Shown here: piece after piece, positions 33,036 to 42,293 of the stretch
Layout: every line of letters begins with the position of its first letter
How positions within the stretch are numbered: the first letter of the stretch is position 1
Assembly: GCF_024343675.1 (NCBI RefSeq)
Contig: NZ_RJUD01000005.1
Span: 1 to 64,000, forward strand
Length of the DNA stretch: 64,000 nt
Source: Lacihabitans sp. CS3-21
Lineage (GTDB): Bacteria > Bacteroidota > Bacteroidia > Cytophagales > Spirosomataceae
Direction: 5' to 3'
Position numbers and translations under genes: made by a program
Notes under the pieces: generated by a model
What the model saw: the letters and a program-made list of their open reading frames with translations, nothing else
Databases searched by the model: none
What the model was told of the DNA's origin: nothing

Positions 33036-36000
33036 TCAATCCCACTTTGGCAAAGAGCCTTGAATGTAGGGTATTTTGTTGGTTTCTAGTAATCTCTGAA
33101 AATCGGTCATGGTTTTATCTAATTGAGCTACACTTTTGTACGTATCTCCGAAAAGTTTTTTCGCATAATCCAAGCCTTGCTTTTGGGTGATCGTTGGCTC
33201 AGTAGAATGACCATACATACCGAAGACAATCGTTCTTATTCTGTCAGAAATTCCTGGCAACACCTCAAACTGATGCTTTTCTAATGCCTCATTGCCGTTC
33301 AAGTCCAAGTTGATTTTTTGAAATTCTCTTTCCATTTGGGTCAAAGCGGCCATACTTTCTAGTTTTGAATTTGGATTGGCCAGCAATGCAGCTTTCAGTG
33401 CTTTGTGTTTTTCTTTCAAAAAAGCCACATGATCACTCGTTCCATTCACTATGCGTGAGAAATCCTTTACCTCGTTAGCAAAACTTTGTAAAGCCTGATA
33501 GTCTTGAACTGGCAAGGTCGCCCAGCCCAAACTTTTCACTTCAAAAGGCTCTGCATCCGTCAAATTTTTTACGGTATTTCCATCAAAATAGCTCAATTGA
33601 GCAGCATATTTTCCGGGAATGACAGGCAAGCCATCGTTGGCTCCAGCGTTATTTTCGGTGTTAATAGAGAAGCCATTAGAAGTACTGAAATTCCATAAAA
33701 ATTCGTTCATTCCCTTTTTTGGTTTCACTTGATATCTACGCACAGTGTTTTGTTTATCGTCTGTGATAGTGAGATAATAAGCACCCAAAATTTCGTTTTC
33801 TTCAGCCGCTATCGAATCTAAACTTGGGTAGCCTTTTAACTCACCTTTCGCAAATAGGGCCTTTTCATTTTCTTTCCTTTTATCTTTCAAAGATTTGGGC
33901 GTTTCTTTTACAAAATATCTAATAGTGGCTCCAATTGGTGGGTTTTCAGCCGTGTAATAGCTATCCCCCTGGGTACCAGTTCCTCTCCCGCCAAGCGGAT
34001 CTTTTTGGTTAAATGCCCATTCAGATTTTATGGGAAATATCATGGCTTCTTTTCCTTCAGTTTTAGAAATACTTCGCATGGCAGCATAGTTGTCTAAAAT
34101 ATAGAATCCTCTACCAAAGGTGGCCAAAACCAAGTCATTTTCCCTTCTTTGTATTTCCAAATCTTTGATGGCGATTACAGGCAAATTGTTTTTCATCTGG
34201 GTCCAAGTTTTTCCACCATTCAAACTAGCAAAAAGTCCAAATTCAGTTCCAGCAAATAGCAAGTTGCCGTCCACATGGTCTTCTGCAATGGTATAAACCG
34301 AGCCACGCTCAGGCAAATTACCGCTTATGCTGGTCCAAGTTTTTCCACCATCGGTAGTTTTTACCAAATATGGTTTGAAATCGCCATATCGGTGGTGGTT
34401 AAATACCACATAGGCCGTATTTTTATCATGCTGAGAGCAAATGACTTGTGGTACGTAACTCATAGCGGGTACACCAGGAATGTTGTCTATTTTGGTCCAA
34501 GTTTTGCCTCCATCGGTGGTTACTTGTACCAAGCCGTCGTCTGTACCTACATATAAAATATTTTCATCCAAAGGGCTTTCAGATATAAAGGTAGATTGGC
34601 CGTAGATAGATGTACTGGTATTTTTTTGTACGGCATCCATGCTCCAAACCTTATCCATATATGGTAATTTATTGCGGTCTATTTGTCGGCTTAAATCTCC
34701 CGAAATCAACTTCCATGAATTTCCTCTGTCGTCTGACCTGTAAATTTTGTTCGCACCAAAATAAAGTCTTTTTGCATCATATTTGGATACCAACAATGGA
34801 GAGTCCCAGTTCCAGCGAAGTGCTGGCTCTCCTTCCATAGGCACGGGTTTGATGTCTATTTGTTCGCCTGTTTTTTTGTCGTAACGTATCAGTCCGCCGT
34901 GCTGCCATTGAGCATATACGATGTCGGGATTGCTCCAGTCCACTGCAGATTCAAATCCATCGCCGCCTACTGTAAGGTACCAGTCATTGTTGGTGATGCC
35001 TGCTTGGTTGGTTGTACGACTCGGACCTCCGAAACTGCTGTTGTCTTGTGTGCCTCCATAAATATTATAAAACGGAAATGCATTGTCAAGAACCACTCTG
35101 TAAAACTGTGTGATGGATAAATTTTGCTTAAAGTGCCAGTTTTGTCCCAAATTGAAGGATTCATACAAACCGCCATCGCCGCCCATAAAAATATGTTGGT
35201 TGTCTTTTGGGTCTATGGTAATGATGTGGTTGTCCACATGGATATTTTGGTGATTGAGGTTCACCCAAGTTTTGCCGCCGTCGTTTGAATATTTGGAATA
35301 CACATCTCCTACAAAGATTCTATCAAACTGCACCGGGTCAGGGTAGATTTTACCATAATATAAGCCAGATGAAGCATAAGAGCTCATTTTTATCCAACTT
35401 GCACCACGGTCAGTGCTTTTGTAAGAGCCATTGTTGCCCGTTGTAGCCTCTAAATGTGCATAAAGTACATCGGTATTTATCGGAGAAATGGCTATAGCAA
35501 TACGTCCGATGTCGCCTCCTGGGAAGCCATTGTTGATTTTCTTCCAAGTGGCACCTGCATCTGTGCTTTTATACAGGGCACTTTCAGGACCACCAGACAC
35601 ATAGCCATAGCCTTTGCGTTGACGCTGGTGAGCAGAGGCATACAAAACATTTGTGTTTTTTGGGTCCATCACGATATCGGCTACACCCGTGTGCTCACTG
35701 ATTTTCAATACGTTCGTCCAAGTCTTGCCTCCGTCGGTAGATTTGTAAACGCCCCTTTCACCACCGCTATTCCACAATGGGCCATAAGCAGCTACATAAA
35801 TAATGTCAGAGTTTTTTGGGTCTATGATGATTTCGCCGATATGTTGAGCGTCTTTCAAACCCATGTTGACAAAGCTTTTACCACCATCCTCAGACTTGTA
35901 GATGCCGTCGCCATAGCCCACGCTACGTTGGTTATTGGCTTCACCGGTGCCAACCCAAACTACATTTTGATTTTGTGGGTCGAGTGTAACACAACCCACC

Positions 36001-36305
36001 GAAAATGCACCATAGTTTTCGAAAATGGGCTGAAATGTTGTACCGCCATTGGTAGTTTTAAAAACCCCTCCAGAGGCCACTGCTACATAATATTCCGAGC
36101 TTTTGTTTGGATTATGGGCCAGATCTATGATACGGCCGCTCATGAAGGATGGGCCCACTGAACGAAACTTAAAGCCGGAAAGATCAGGTCCTTTTTCAGT
36201 GACTGCAACCTCTTTTGGTTTTTCAGTTACAGCAGCCGTCTTTTTCTTTTGGCCAAAAGTGCAAAGGGATACAAAGATTAATAATAGGGCAAAGTGTTTT
36301 TTCAT
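33036..36305 (-). CDS. Exported VPS10/sortilin-type beta-propeller protein, copy 1
   Basis: This 1089-residue protein has a signal peptide (to about residue 19), then a lysine-rich linker. Two propeller regions fill about residues 45-720, built from BNR/Asp-box blades: S.DGG.TW motifs recur, for example KSEDGGKSF, KSTDGGKTW, KSTDAGATW, KSTDRGASW and KTTDGGKTW. A C-terminal beta and helical region follows (720-1089). Homologues are annotated as glycosyl hydrolase or sortilin-like, but no catalytic pair is known. It is paralogous to the gene at 37386, with the same order of blades and the same tail. It is monocistronic, ending at a shared terminator. Confidence 0.88.
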   Translation of the reverse strand: MKKHFALLLIFVSLCTFGQKKKTAAVTEKPKEVAVTEKGPDLSGFKFRSVGPSFMSGRIIDLAHNPNKSSEYYVAVASGGVFKTTNGGTTFQPIFENYGAFSVGCVTLDPQNQNVVWVGTGEANNQRSVGYGDGIYKSEDGGKSFVNMGLKDAQHIGEIIIDPKNSDIIYVAAYGPLWNSGGERGVYKSTDGGKTWTNVLKISEHTGVADIVMDPKNTNVLYASAHQRQRKGYGYVSGGPESALYKSTDAGATWKKINNGFPGGDIGRIAIAISPINTDVLYAHLEATTGNNGSYKSTDRGASWIKMSSYASSGLYYGKIYPDPVQFDRIFVGDVYSKYSNDGGKTWVNLNHQNIHVDNHIITIDPKDNQHIFMGGDGGLYESFNLGQNWHFKQNLSITQFYRVVLDNAFPFYNIYGGTQDNSSFGGPSRTTNQAGITNNDWYLTVGGDGFESAVDWSNPDIVYAQWQHGGLIRYDKKTGEQIDIKPVPMEGEPALRWNWDSPLLVSKYDAKRLYFGANKIYRSDDRGNSWKLISGDLSRQIDRNKLPYMDKVWSMDAVQKNTSTSIYGQSTFISESPLDENILYVGTDDGLVQVTTDGGKTWTKIDNIPGVPAMSYVPQVICSQHDKNTAYVVFNHHRYGDFKPYLVKTTDGGKTWTSISGNLPERGSVYTIAEDHVDGNLLFAGTEFGLFASLNGGKTWTQMKNNLPVIAIKDLEIQRRENDLVLATFGRGFYILDNYAAMRSISKTEGKEAMIFPIKSEWAFNQKDPLGGRGTGTQGDSYYTAENPPIGATIRYFVKETPKSLKDKRKENEKALFAKGELKGYPSLDSIAAEENEILGAYYLTITDDKQNTVRRYQVKPKKGMNEFLWNFSTSNGFSINTENNAGANDGLPVIPGKYAAQLSYFDGNTVKNLTDAEPFEVKSLGWATLPVQDYQALQSFANEVKDFSRIVNGTSDHVAFLKEKHKALKAALLANPNSKLESMAALTQMEREFQKINLDLNGNEALEKHQFEVLPGISDRIRTIVFGMYGHSTEPTITQKQGLDYAKKLFGDTYKSVAQLDKTMTDFQRLLETNKIPYIQGSLPKWD

Positions 36306-36494
36306 AAGAGAGGTTTAGAATGGTTTGTAAATGAATATTAAAGGTAAAGAATTTTCTGTTTGGGGCAAAGGGGTGGGTGGGGAAATGGATTTTTAATGTA
36401 TTTTTCTTTTCGGTTGACTTGAAATATTGACACAATTAGAAATCATTTTTTATCTTCGAAATATTTTAATCAATAATATCCATCACTCTGCCAT

Positions 36495-36932
36495 ATGCCA
36501 TTTGTTAAGGTTTACATCCATTTTGTTTGGAGTACTAAAAATAGGATCCCATTTTTGAATTCAAAAGAACTTAGAATTTTAGTTTGGAATCATATTCGTG
36601 AAAATGCTAAAGAGAAAGGTATTTTCGTCGATTTTGTGAATGGATACGCTGATCATTGTCATTGTTTGGTGTCCTTTGGAGTAGATCAAAGTATTCAAAA
36701 AGTGATGCAATTGATTAAAGGTGAATCATCATTTTGGATAAATAAGCACGGTTTAACAAAGGAAAAGTTTGAATGGCAAGATGAATATTTTGCAGTTTCT
36801 GTTTCAGAATCAGTAATTGAAAAGGTAAGAGATTATATCAAAAATCAAGAGGAACATCATTCTAAGAAGACATTTCAACAAGAATACGATGAGTTTATAA
36901 GCAAATTCGGATTTCAAAAATTTGATGGCTAA
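36495..36932 (+). CDS. REP-associated tyrosine transposase (RAYT, IS200-like)
   Basis: This 145-residue Y1 HUH-type transposase has HFVWSTKNR at the start, the metal-binding H54-C-H56 pair in ADHCHCLV, a EWQDEYFAVSVS strand and the catalytic tyrosine Y114 in VRDYIKNQEEHH. Single-copy RAYT proteins cut and join short palindromic REP elements and are usually domesticated rather than self-mobile. A cluster of palindromic repeats begins two bases after its stop. It splits two paralogous VPS10-type genes. All catalytic residues seem present, so it is probably active. Confidence 0.88.
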   Translation: MPFVKVYIHFVWSTKNRIPFLNSKELRILVWNHIRENAKEKGIFVDFVNGYADHCHCLVSFGVDQSIQKVMQLIKGESSFWINKHGLTKEKFEWQDEYFAVSVSESVIEKVRDYIKNQEEHHSKKTFQQEYDEFISKFGFQKFDG

Positions 36933-36934
36933 GG

Positions 36935-37310
36935 TTTTGGCTAAAGCCAAATAAGGATGATGATATTTAATCCTCCAGATAAATCTGGAGGCAATTCAAA
37001 AATTGTGTTGATTTAAAATTATTATATTTTATATAATTAATGATTGAATAGGAATGTGACTTTAACCTTTTCTAATATTTTGGCTAAAGCCTAATTGGAT
37101 TTCATAAATTTGTCATCTCCAGATAAAACTGGAGACAATTCAACAATTTCCATGATTTGAAAATCAAAATTTATTTAAAGATTCAATGAATAGGAATGTG
37201 GCTTTAGCCCATTCCTTCGGATTGATTATAATGAATAGGAATGTGGCTTTAGCCCATTCCCAGATATGAATTATCAATCAAAATTTCGGCTTTAGCCAAA
37301 TTATTCAAAT
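36935..37310. repeat. REP-like palindrome cluster next to the RAYT
   Basis: In 375 bases there are several related palindromes. TTGGCTAAAGCCaa-type units lie at 36938-36951 and 37081-37091. CTCCAGATAAA(T/A)CTGGAG-type hairpins lie at 36973-36990 and about 37116-37134. GGAATGTGGCTTTAGCCCATTCC units, each preceded by GAATA, lie at about 37193-37215 and 37238-37260, with a diverged copy at about 37045-37067. A final GGCTTTAGCC lies at 37288-37297. GGCTTTAGCC is the reverse complement of GGCTAAAGCC, so both orientations are present. This is the expected substrate of the neighbouring RAYT. Confidence 0.75.
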
Positions 37311-37320
37311 CTCAAAAATA

Positions 37321-37354
37321 AAAATGACCCTGAATCCAAGTTTCAGGGTCATTT
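37321..37354 (-). terminator. Terminator of VPS10-type copy 2
   Basis: AAATGACCCTGAA (37322-37334) pairs with TTCAGGGTCATTT (37342-37354), a 13-bp stem with a 7-base loop, about 30 bases past the minus-strand stop at 37386. Confidence 0.8.
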
Positions 37355-37385
37355 ATTTCAACTAAAATAATTCAAAATCAAATAT

Positions 37386-40300
37386 TTACAATGCCGTTCC
37401 CACCTTTTTCTGCTTCAAATTGATGGCTGGTAATTGGTTTTGTTTTACCAAATTGTTGAAGGCCGGTACGTCTTCGTCCACTATCTTTTTGAGTTTTTCG
37501 GAGGTCTTGTCTATTTTGTTGCTGATGTCGTTGAACACCTCATGAGAGGCTTTTGTTGGTTTGGTGTCGGCACTGCTTACTACGCCAGCTATTCCTGCCA
37601 TTTTGTCGTTCAGGCGGATAGGGTAGGCCAACAAATCCTGCATCGCTTTGGCTTTATTTTGCAAGAGATTCTGCTCTAAATCGTCCAAGTTCTTCAGCAT
37701 CGGTTTGGTTATTTTCTGGAAATTAGAGATGATTACCGTATCTTTTACAGCCTTCATGTATTCTGTAACTGCCTTGCGTATCTCTCTGATATCGTTGATG
37801 TTGCGGTGCGACTCGTCCAGCTTTTTGTGTATTTTCATCAACAAATCAAACTGTGCTTTGAAGTCGGCATCGGTGGCATCTACCCTTGGGTCTTTTTTGA
37901 TTTCGGCTATTTCTTCTTTCAACAATTTATCGCCCAAAATCATCCTTACCTTATATTGGCCAGGTACCACTTTAGGTCCTGTCGTATTTCCTGCCCACAT
38001 CGGAGCTTTTTCGCCTTGAATTTCGGTGGCGTCGGCGTATCGCATGTTCCACACAAATCTATTAAGTCCAGCAGTGGTACTTACACTGTTAGGTTTTGGT
38101 GCATCTGGGTTTTCATAAAAATCTTTTGAAACCTTAAATGGCTCACCTTTGAGGTCCTTTTTGCTAGAAAACGTGATGATGGTGTCATTGGTCATGGTCA
38201 AAAACTGCAGCTTAAGCTCCTCTTTAGGAGTTTCTTTCAAATAATAATTTACCAAAACTCCATTGGCGGCATTTTTACCCTCGTCCAAAGGAGTGCCTCT
38301 GCGGCCTCCATCCCCACCTTCCATTCGGTATGCATGACGTGGTTTGAAAAGGTGTTGATCTGCCAAGGCCATTCCATCTTTGATTTGGTGCAAAGGCGTG
38401 ACGTCGTCCAAAATCCAGAACGATAAACCATGGGTGGCCACTACCAAATCCTTCTCTCTATCGTGAATTTGCAAATCTCTAATCGGTGAAATCGGCATAT
38501 TGAGGTTCAAAGGATTCCAAGATGCACCATCATCAAAAGATACATAAATGCCTCTTTCGGTGCCCGCATAGAGTAATCCTGGTTTATTTGGGTCTTCACG
38601 AACAACTCTTGTATATTCATCAGAAGGAATTCCTTTGCTGATGCTCGTCCAAGTTTTTCCATAATCTGAAGTTTTGAATAAATAGGGCGTTCTGTCGCCA
38701 AACATATATCTGGTGGCTGCCAAATAGGCTTTACCTTTCTCAAAATCTGAGGTATGGATCATCGACATCAAAGCGAAATCTCCCAATTGAGAAGTCGGTA
38801 AAGTGATGTTTGTCCAGTTTTTGCCATTATCGCGGGTTACGTGTAAATAACCGTCATCAGAACCTGCCCAAATGTTTCCTTTTTCGAGTTTTGATTCTGC
38901 CAAAGTAAATATGGTTGCGTAAATCTCAGCACCAGTTTGGTCGAGTGTAATAGGACCACCCGTGGCTCCAGTTGTTTTTGGGTCGTTTCTTGTCAAATCT
39001 GGACTGATGATTTCCCAAGAATGCCCTTCGTCATGGGTAACGTGTACATATTGTGAAGTACAATACAGTCGGGTATTGTCATGCGGTGAGAAAATAATAG
39101 GGTAAGTCCACTGAAAACGGAATTTCTTTTCAGCTGAAGTGTGCCCCATGTTGTTTTCAGGATACACCATGATGTTTTGCTCTTGGCCGTTTTCGGCATT
39201 TTGTTTGGTCAAATAACCATCATACGAACCACCGTAAGTTATTTTAGAGTTTTTAGGATCAATAGCAATATAGCCCGACTCCCCACCAGCTACTGAATAC
39301 CAGTCTCTTACACCAATAGAATAACCGTTGGTACGGCTTGCGATTCTGACCGTAGAGTTGTCTTGTTGTGAACCATAGATATTGTATGGAAAGTCATTGT
39401 CTAAATGTACATGGTAAAACTGTGATGTTGGAATGTCCACATCCGAAAACGTAACGCCATCGTTATAAGTTACTTCAGCTCCTCCGTCGTCGGCTATGAT
39501 GAAGTTCTCTGGATTGTTGGGATTTATCCAAACATCGTGCGTATCCCCGTGATGCACTCTGATATTTCTTATGGTTTTTCCTCCATCCGTTGATTTGAAA
39601 GCGTTTACGTTAAGTATAATAACGCCATCCACATTTTTAGGGTCGGCTTGCAAGTTCATATAATACCAAGGTCGCTGCCAAAGATTTTTGTCATCATTCA
39701 CCAGTCTCCAGGTCTCACCGGCATCATTTGACGAGAAAAGTCCGCCTTTGGCATTTTCGATTAGTGCATACAATCGGTTGGAATTAGCTGGAGAAATCGC
39801 CACTCCAATTTTTCCTAAAAGTCCTTTTGGCATCCCAGGTTTTTCATTTAAAGAAACCCAAGTGTCGCCACCATCTACAGATTTGTACAATCCACAGCCT
39901 TTGCCACCGCTGCTCATGCTGTGGCCATTGCGGTAGGCTTGCCAAAGTGTGGCGTATATTACTCGAGGATTATTCGGGTCAATACGTACATGGTAGGCTC
40001 CAGTGCTGTCGTCTTTGGCCAAAATATGCTCCCAAGATTTTCCGCCGTCTTTGCTGCGGAAAACGCCTCTTTCTTTGTTAGGAGCAAATGGATTACCCAC
40101 TGCAGCTACATAAACCAGATTGTGGTCTGTAGGGTGAACTTCTATGGTAGCTATGGCATCGGCTTTTGGCAAACCAATGTGTTTCCAGCTTTTGCCAGCA
40201 TTGGTAGACTTGTACATGCCATCTCCGTAACTAATGTTGCTACGCATATCGGCTTCTCCCATACCCACATATAATACGTTAGGGTCTGAAGGAGCCACTG

Positions 40301-40622
40301 CAATAGCCCCCACCGAGCTAGATTTAAAGGTGCTGTCGCCCGTGTATGCCCAGTTTTGACCACCATCAGATGTTTTCCAAACGCCACCACCTACTGCTCC
40401 ATAGTAGTAGGTCATTGGATGGTCTTTGTGGCCAGCCACTGCTAATGATCGCCCGCCACGGAATGGCCCAACGTTACGCCATTGTAGACCATCGTATAGT
40501 TTTTTATAATCTTGTTTGGGAGATTCAACTGCAACGGGCTCCGTTGTTTTGGCTTTTTTCTTTTGAGCCAAAATACCACCACTTACCGATAAGAGTAGAA
40601 TCAAAAAGGATATTTTTTTCAT
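37386..40622 (-). CDS. Exported VPS10/sortilin-type beta-propeller protein, copy 2
   Basis: This 1078-residue protein has a signal peptide (to about residue 19), a Lys-rich linker, then propeller blades with Asp-box motifs (KTSDGGQNW, KSTNAGKSW, RSKDGGKSW, KSVDGGDTW, SSNDAGETW, KTSDYGKTW, VSFDDGASW) to about residue 740. A C-terminal region with a helical end (920-1078) follows. Layout, length and many segments match the protein at 33036, so the two are paralogues. The RAYT and its repeats lie between them. It is upstream of, and on the same strand as, copy 1 but separately terminated. The molecular function of these large periplasmic or outer-membrane propellers is not established. Confidence 0.88.
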   Translation of the reverse strand: MKKISFLILLLSVSGGILAQKKKAKTTEPVAVESPKQDYKKLYDGLQWRNVGPFRGGRSLAVAGHKDHPMTYYYGAVGGGVWKTSDGGQNWAYTGDSTFKSSSVGAIAVAPSDPNVLYVGMGEADMRSNISYGDGMYKSTNAGKSWKHIGLPKADAIATIEVHPTDHNLVYVAAVGNPFAPNKERGVFRSKDGGKSWEHILAKDDSTGAYHVRIDPNNPRVIYATLWQAYRNGHSMSSGGKGCGLYKSVDGGDTWVSLNEKPGMPKGLLGKIGVAISPANSNRLYALIENAKGGLFSSNDAGETWRLVNDDKNLWQRPWYYMNLQADPKNVDGVIILNVNAFKSTDGGKTIRNIRVHHGDTHDVWINPNNPENFIIADDGGAEVTYNDGVTFSDVDIPTSQFYHVHLDNDFPYNIYGSQQDNSTVRIASRTNGYSIGVRDWYSVAGGESGYIAIDPKNSKITYGGSYDGYLTKQNAENGQEQNIMVYPENNMGHTSAEKKFRFQWTYPIIFSPHDNTRLYCTSQYVHVTHDEGHSWEIISPDLTRNDPKTTGATGGPITLDQTGAEIYATIFTLAESKLEKGNIWAGSDDGYLHVTRDNGKNWTNITLPTSQLGDFALMSMIHTSDFEKGKAYLAATRYMFGDRTPYLFKTSDYGKTWTSISKGIPSDEYTRVVREDPNKPGLLYAGTERGIYVSFDDGASWNPLNLNMPISPIRDLQIHDREKDLVVATHGLSFWILDDVTPLHQIKDGMALADQHLFKPRHAYRMEGGDGGRRGTPLDEGKNAANGVLVNYYLKETPKEELKLQFLTMTNDTIITFSSKKDLKGEPFKVSKDFYENPDAPKPNSVSTTAGLNRFVWNMRYADATEIQGEKAPMWAGNTTGPKVVPGQYKVRMILGDKLLKEEIAEIKKDPRVDATDADFKAQFDLLMKIHKKLDESHRNINDIREIRKAVTEYMKAVKDTVIISNFQKITKPMLKNLDDLEQNLLQNKAKAMQDLLAYPIRLNDKMAGIAGVVSSADTKPTKASHEVFNDISNKIDKTSEKLKKIVDEDVPAFNNLVKQNQLPAINLKQKKVGTAL

Positions 40623-40752
40623 AGTTTTTGATTGAAGGTTATTAAGAGAATAAAAATAGTATTTTTTTGTTGAAATTCATTCTTGATTCGACAAATTGAA
40701 GTTTAGGGTAGATTGAACTGGGTTAAAGTATCTTCAAAAAATCAAATGGAGG

Positions 40753-42048
40753 TCAATTCGCCAAACCTGCCTCCGCAACCAGAATTAACAGAGCCAATTT
40801 GATGGCTAAAGGACCCGTTTCATCATTTAAGTACCATTCGTCTAGAGCGTGGGCGTTGTCTGATTTGCCACCTCTTCCTATTGTTACGGCTGGTATGCCC
40901 AAAGAAATAGGAATATTAGAATCTGTTGAGCCTCTGGTAAGCGTTGGTTGAGCATTGAAATAGGAAGTGGCAGCGATGGCTTTTAGAATTAAAGGAAGAT
41001 TTTCTCCTAATTCTCCAGAAGGCCTTTCACCAATTTTGTCTAAAATCAAGGTCAACTTATCTCCTTTTTTAACGGTTTTGTTGTAGTCTTGAAGTGCTTT
41101 TTGCATCTGCTCTTTCAGGATCCTTTCTATACCCAAAAGCTTCTCAGGACTTACAGAACGCATATCTATTTCCATCCAAGATTCGAAAGGAATAGAGTTT
41201 ACGGAAGTACCACCACCTATTCGACCCACATTGTAGGTTGTTTTAGGCCCATTGGCCACATAAGCACCTGCCACCGTATCGAAATAGTCAATCGATTTCC
41301 CAATGGCATGATGTGGATTGGCAACGCCAAAAGCACCCCAAGAGTGTCCTCCTGGGCCTTTGAAAGTGACTTTGTAACGCAATGAACCCAAAGCCATGTT
41401 GTTTATTCTGCCTAAATCACCTCCATCAATGGCAATATAAGCGTCAATTTTACGGTTTCCGTTTTTGAAAAGGTGCTTTACACCACGTAAATCGCCCAAG
41501 CCTTCCTCGCCCACAACGCCTGCAAATAGCACATCCGAAGAAGTATTGATTTGAGCTGTATTCATGGCCTTCATTACTGCCAATACCATGGCTAGTCCTC
41601 GAGTATCATCCCCAATGCCGGGTGCATAGAGTGTATCTCCATGTTTTTTTACTTTAACATCAGTTTCAAGTGGAAAAACAGTATCTAAATGGGCTTCTAA
41701 AACTACGGTTCTACCTCTTGTTTTACCTTTTCTTAGTGCCAAAACATTACCTACTTCATCTTTCCATATAGAATCTGCACCGGCGGCTTTTACCATTTGC
41801 ATAAATCTTTCTCCTCTTTTTTGTTCCATAAACGGGGGAGCTGGGATTTCGGTCAATTCTACAAGGTCCTTCATGGTTTGAGGTTCCAGACTTTGGATTA
41901 TATCAAAGGCTTTTTGTAGTTTTTTATCTTTTCCAATGGCGGCAATTTGGTTTTTGTAGGCTTCTTGAACTGAAACACTTTTTTCGTCTTGTGCTTTTGT
42001 TTCTAATATATAGCCAAGAAGTATTATTAAAAGGGGAATTTTCTTCAT
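40753..42048 (-). CDS. M20-family metallopeptidase, exported
   Basis: This 431-residue zinc peptidase has a signal peptide (to about residue 19, ending TKAQ). Metal ligands are visible in LEAHLDTVFP (about 118-127, His and catalytic Asp), GIGDDTRG (bridging Asp), GEEGLGDLRG (catalytic Glu and metal Glu), AIDGGD, and the final His in SDNAHALDEW. The dimerisation domain (about 225-345, with GGHSWGAFG) is intact. Members (M20A/M20B, peptidase T-like) release amino acids from short peptides. The signal peptide places it in the periplasm. A TACTTTTG lies upstream (42094-42087, minus strand) as a probable -7 element. Confidence 0.9.
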   Translation of the reverse strand: MKKIPLLIILLGYILETKAQDEKSVSVQEAYKNQIAAIGKDKKLQKAFDIIQSLEPQTMKDLVELTEIPAPPFMEQKRGERFMQMVKAAGADSIWKDEVGNVLALRKGKTRGRTVVLEAHLDTVFPLETDVKVKKHGDTLYAPGIGDDTRGLAMVLAVMKAMNTAQINTSSDVLFAGVVGEEGLGDLRGVKHLFKNGNRKIDAYIAIDGGDLGRINNMALGSLRYKVTFKGPGGHSWGAFGVANPHHAIGKSIDYFDTVAGAYVANGPKTTYNVGRIGGGTSVNSIPFESWMEIDMRSVSPEKLLGIERILKEQMQKALQDYNKTVKKGDKLTLILDKIGERPSGELGENLPLILKAIAATSYFNAQPTLTRGSTDSNIPISLGIPAVTIGRGGKSDNAHALDEWYLNDETGPLAIKLALLILVAEAGLAN

Positions 42049-42293
42049 GTATGACTGCTAATTTTTTGGTTGATAAAATGTTAATTCAAAAGTATAAAAA
42101 TATATTTCGTGTTGGTATAAAACTTTATGAAAACTAAAATGAATCTATAAGAATTTGAATTTCTAGTTTTTGCGTTTTGATATATTTTTTTAAAAAAAAG
42201 TATAGACAAAAAAGATTTGAGATAAAATCAGTGCTACAGAGGCCTAAGCGTTTATTTTATTTTATTTTTGTATTCATTCATCAATTGTTCTAC

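Noticed and set aside
33504-40624. Many long frames on the plus strand opposite the two VPS10-type genes
   Set aside because: They lie wholly inside clear coding sequence on the other strand; the repeated Asp-box blades create repeated antisense open frames.
42177-42293. Upstream extension of the TonB receptor to 42177
   Set aside because: It would place 39 mostly basic and aromatic residues before a clean signal peptide, and a -7-like element lies inside it.
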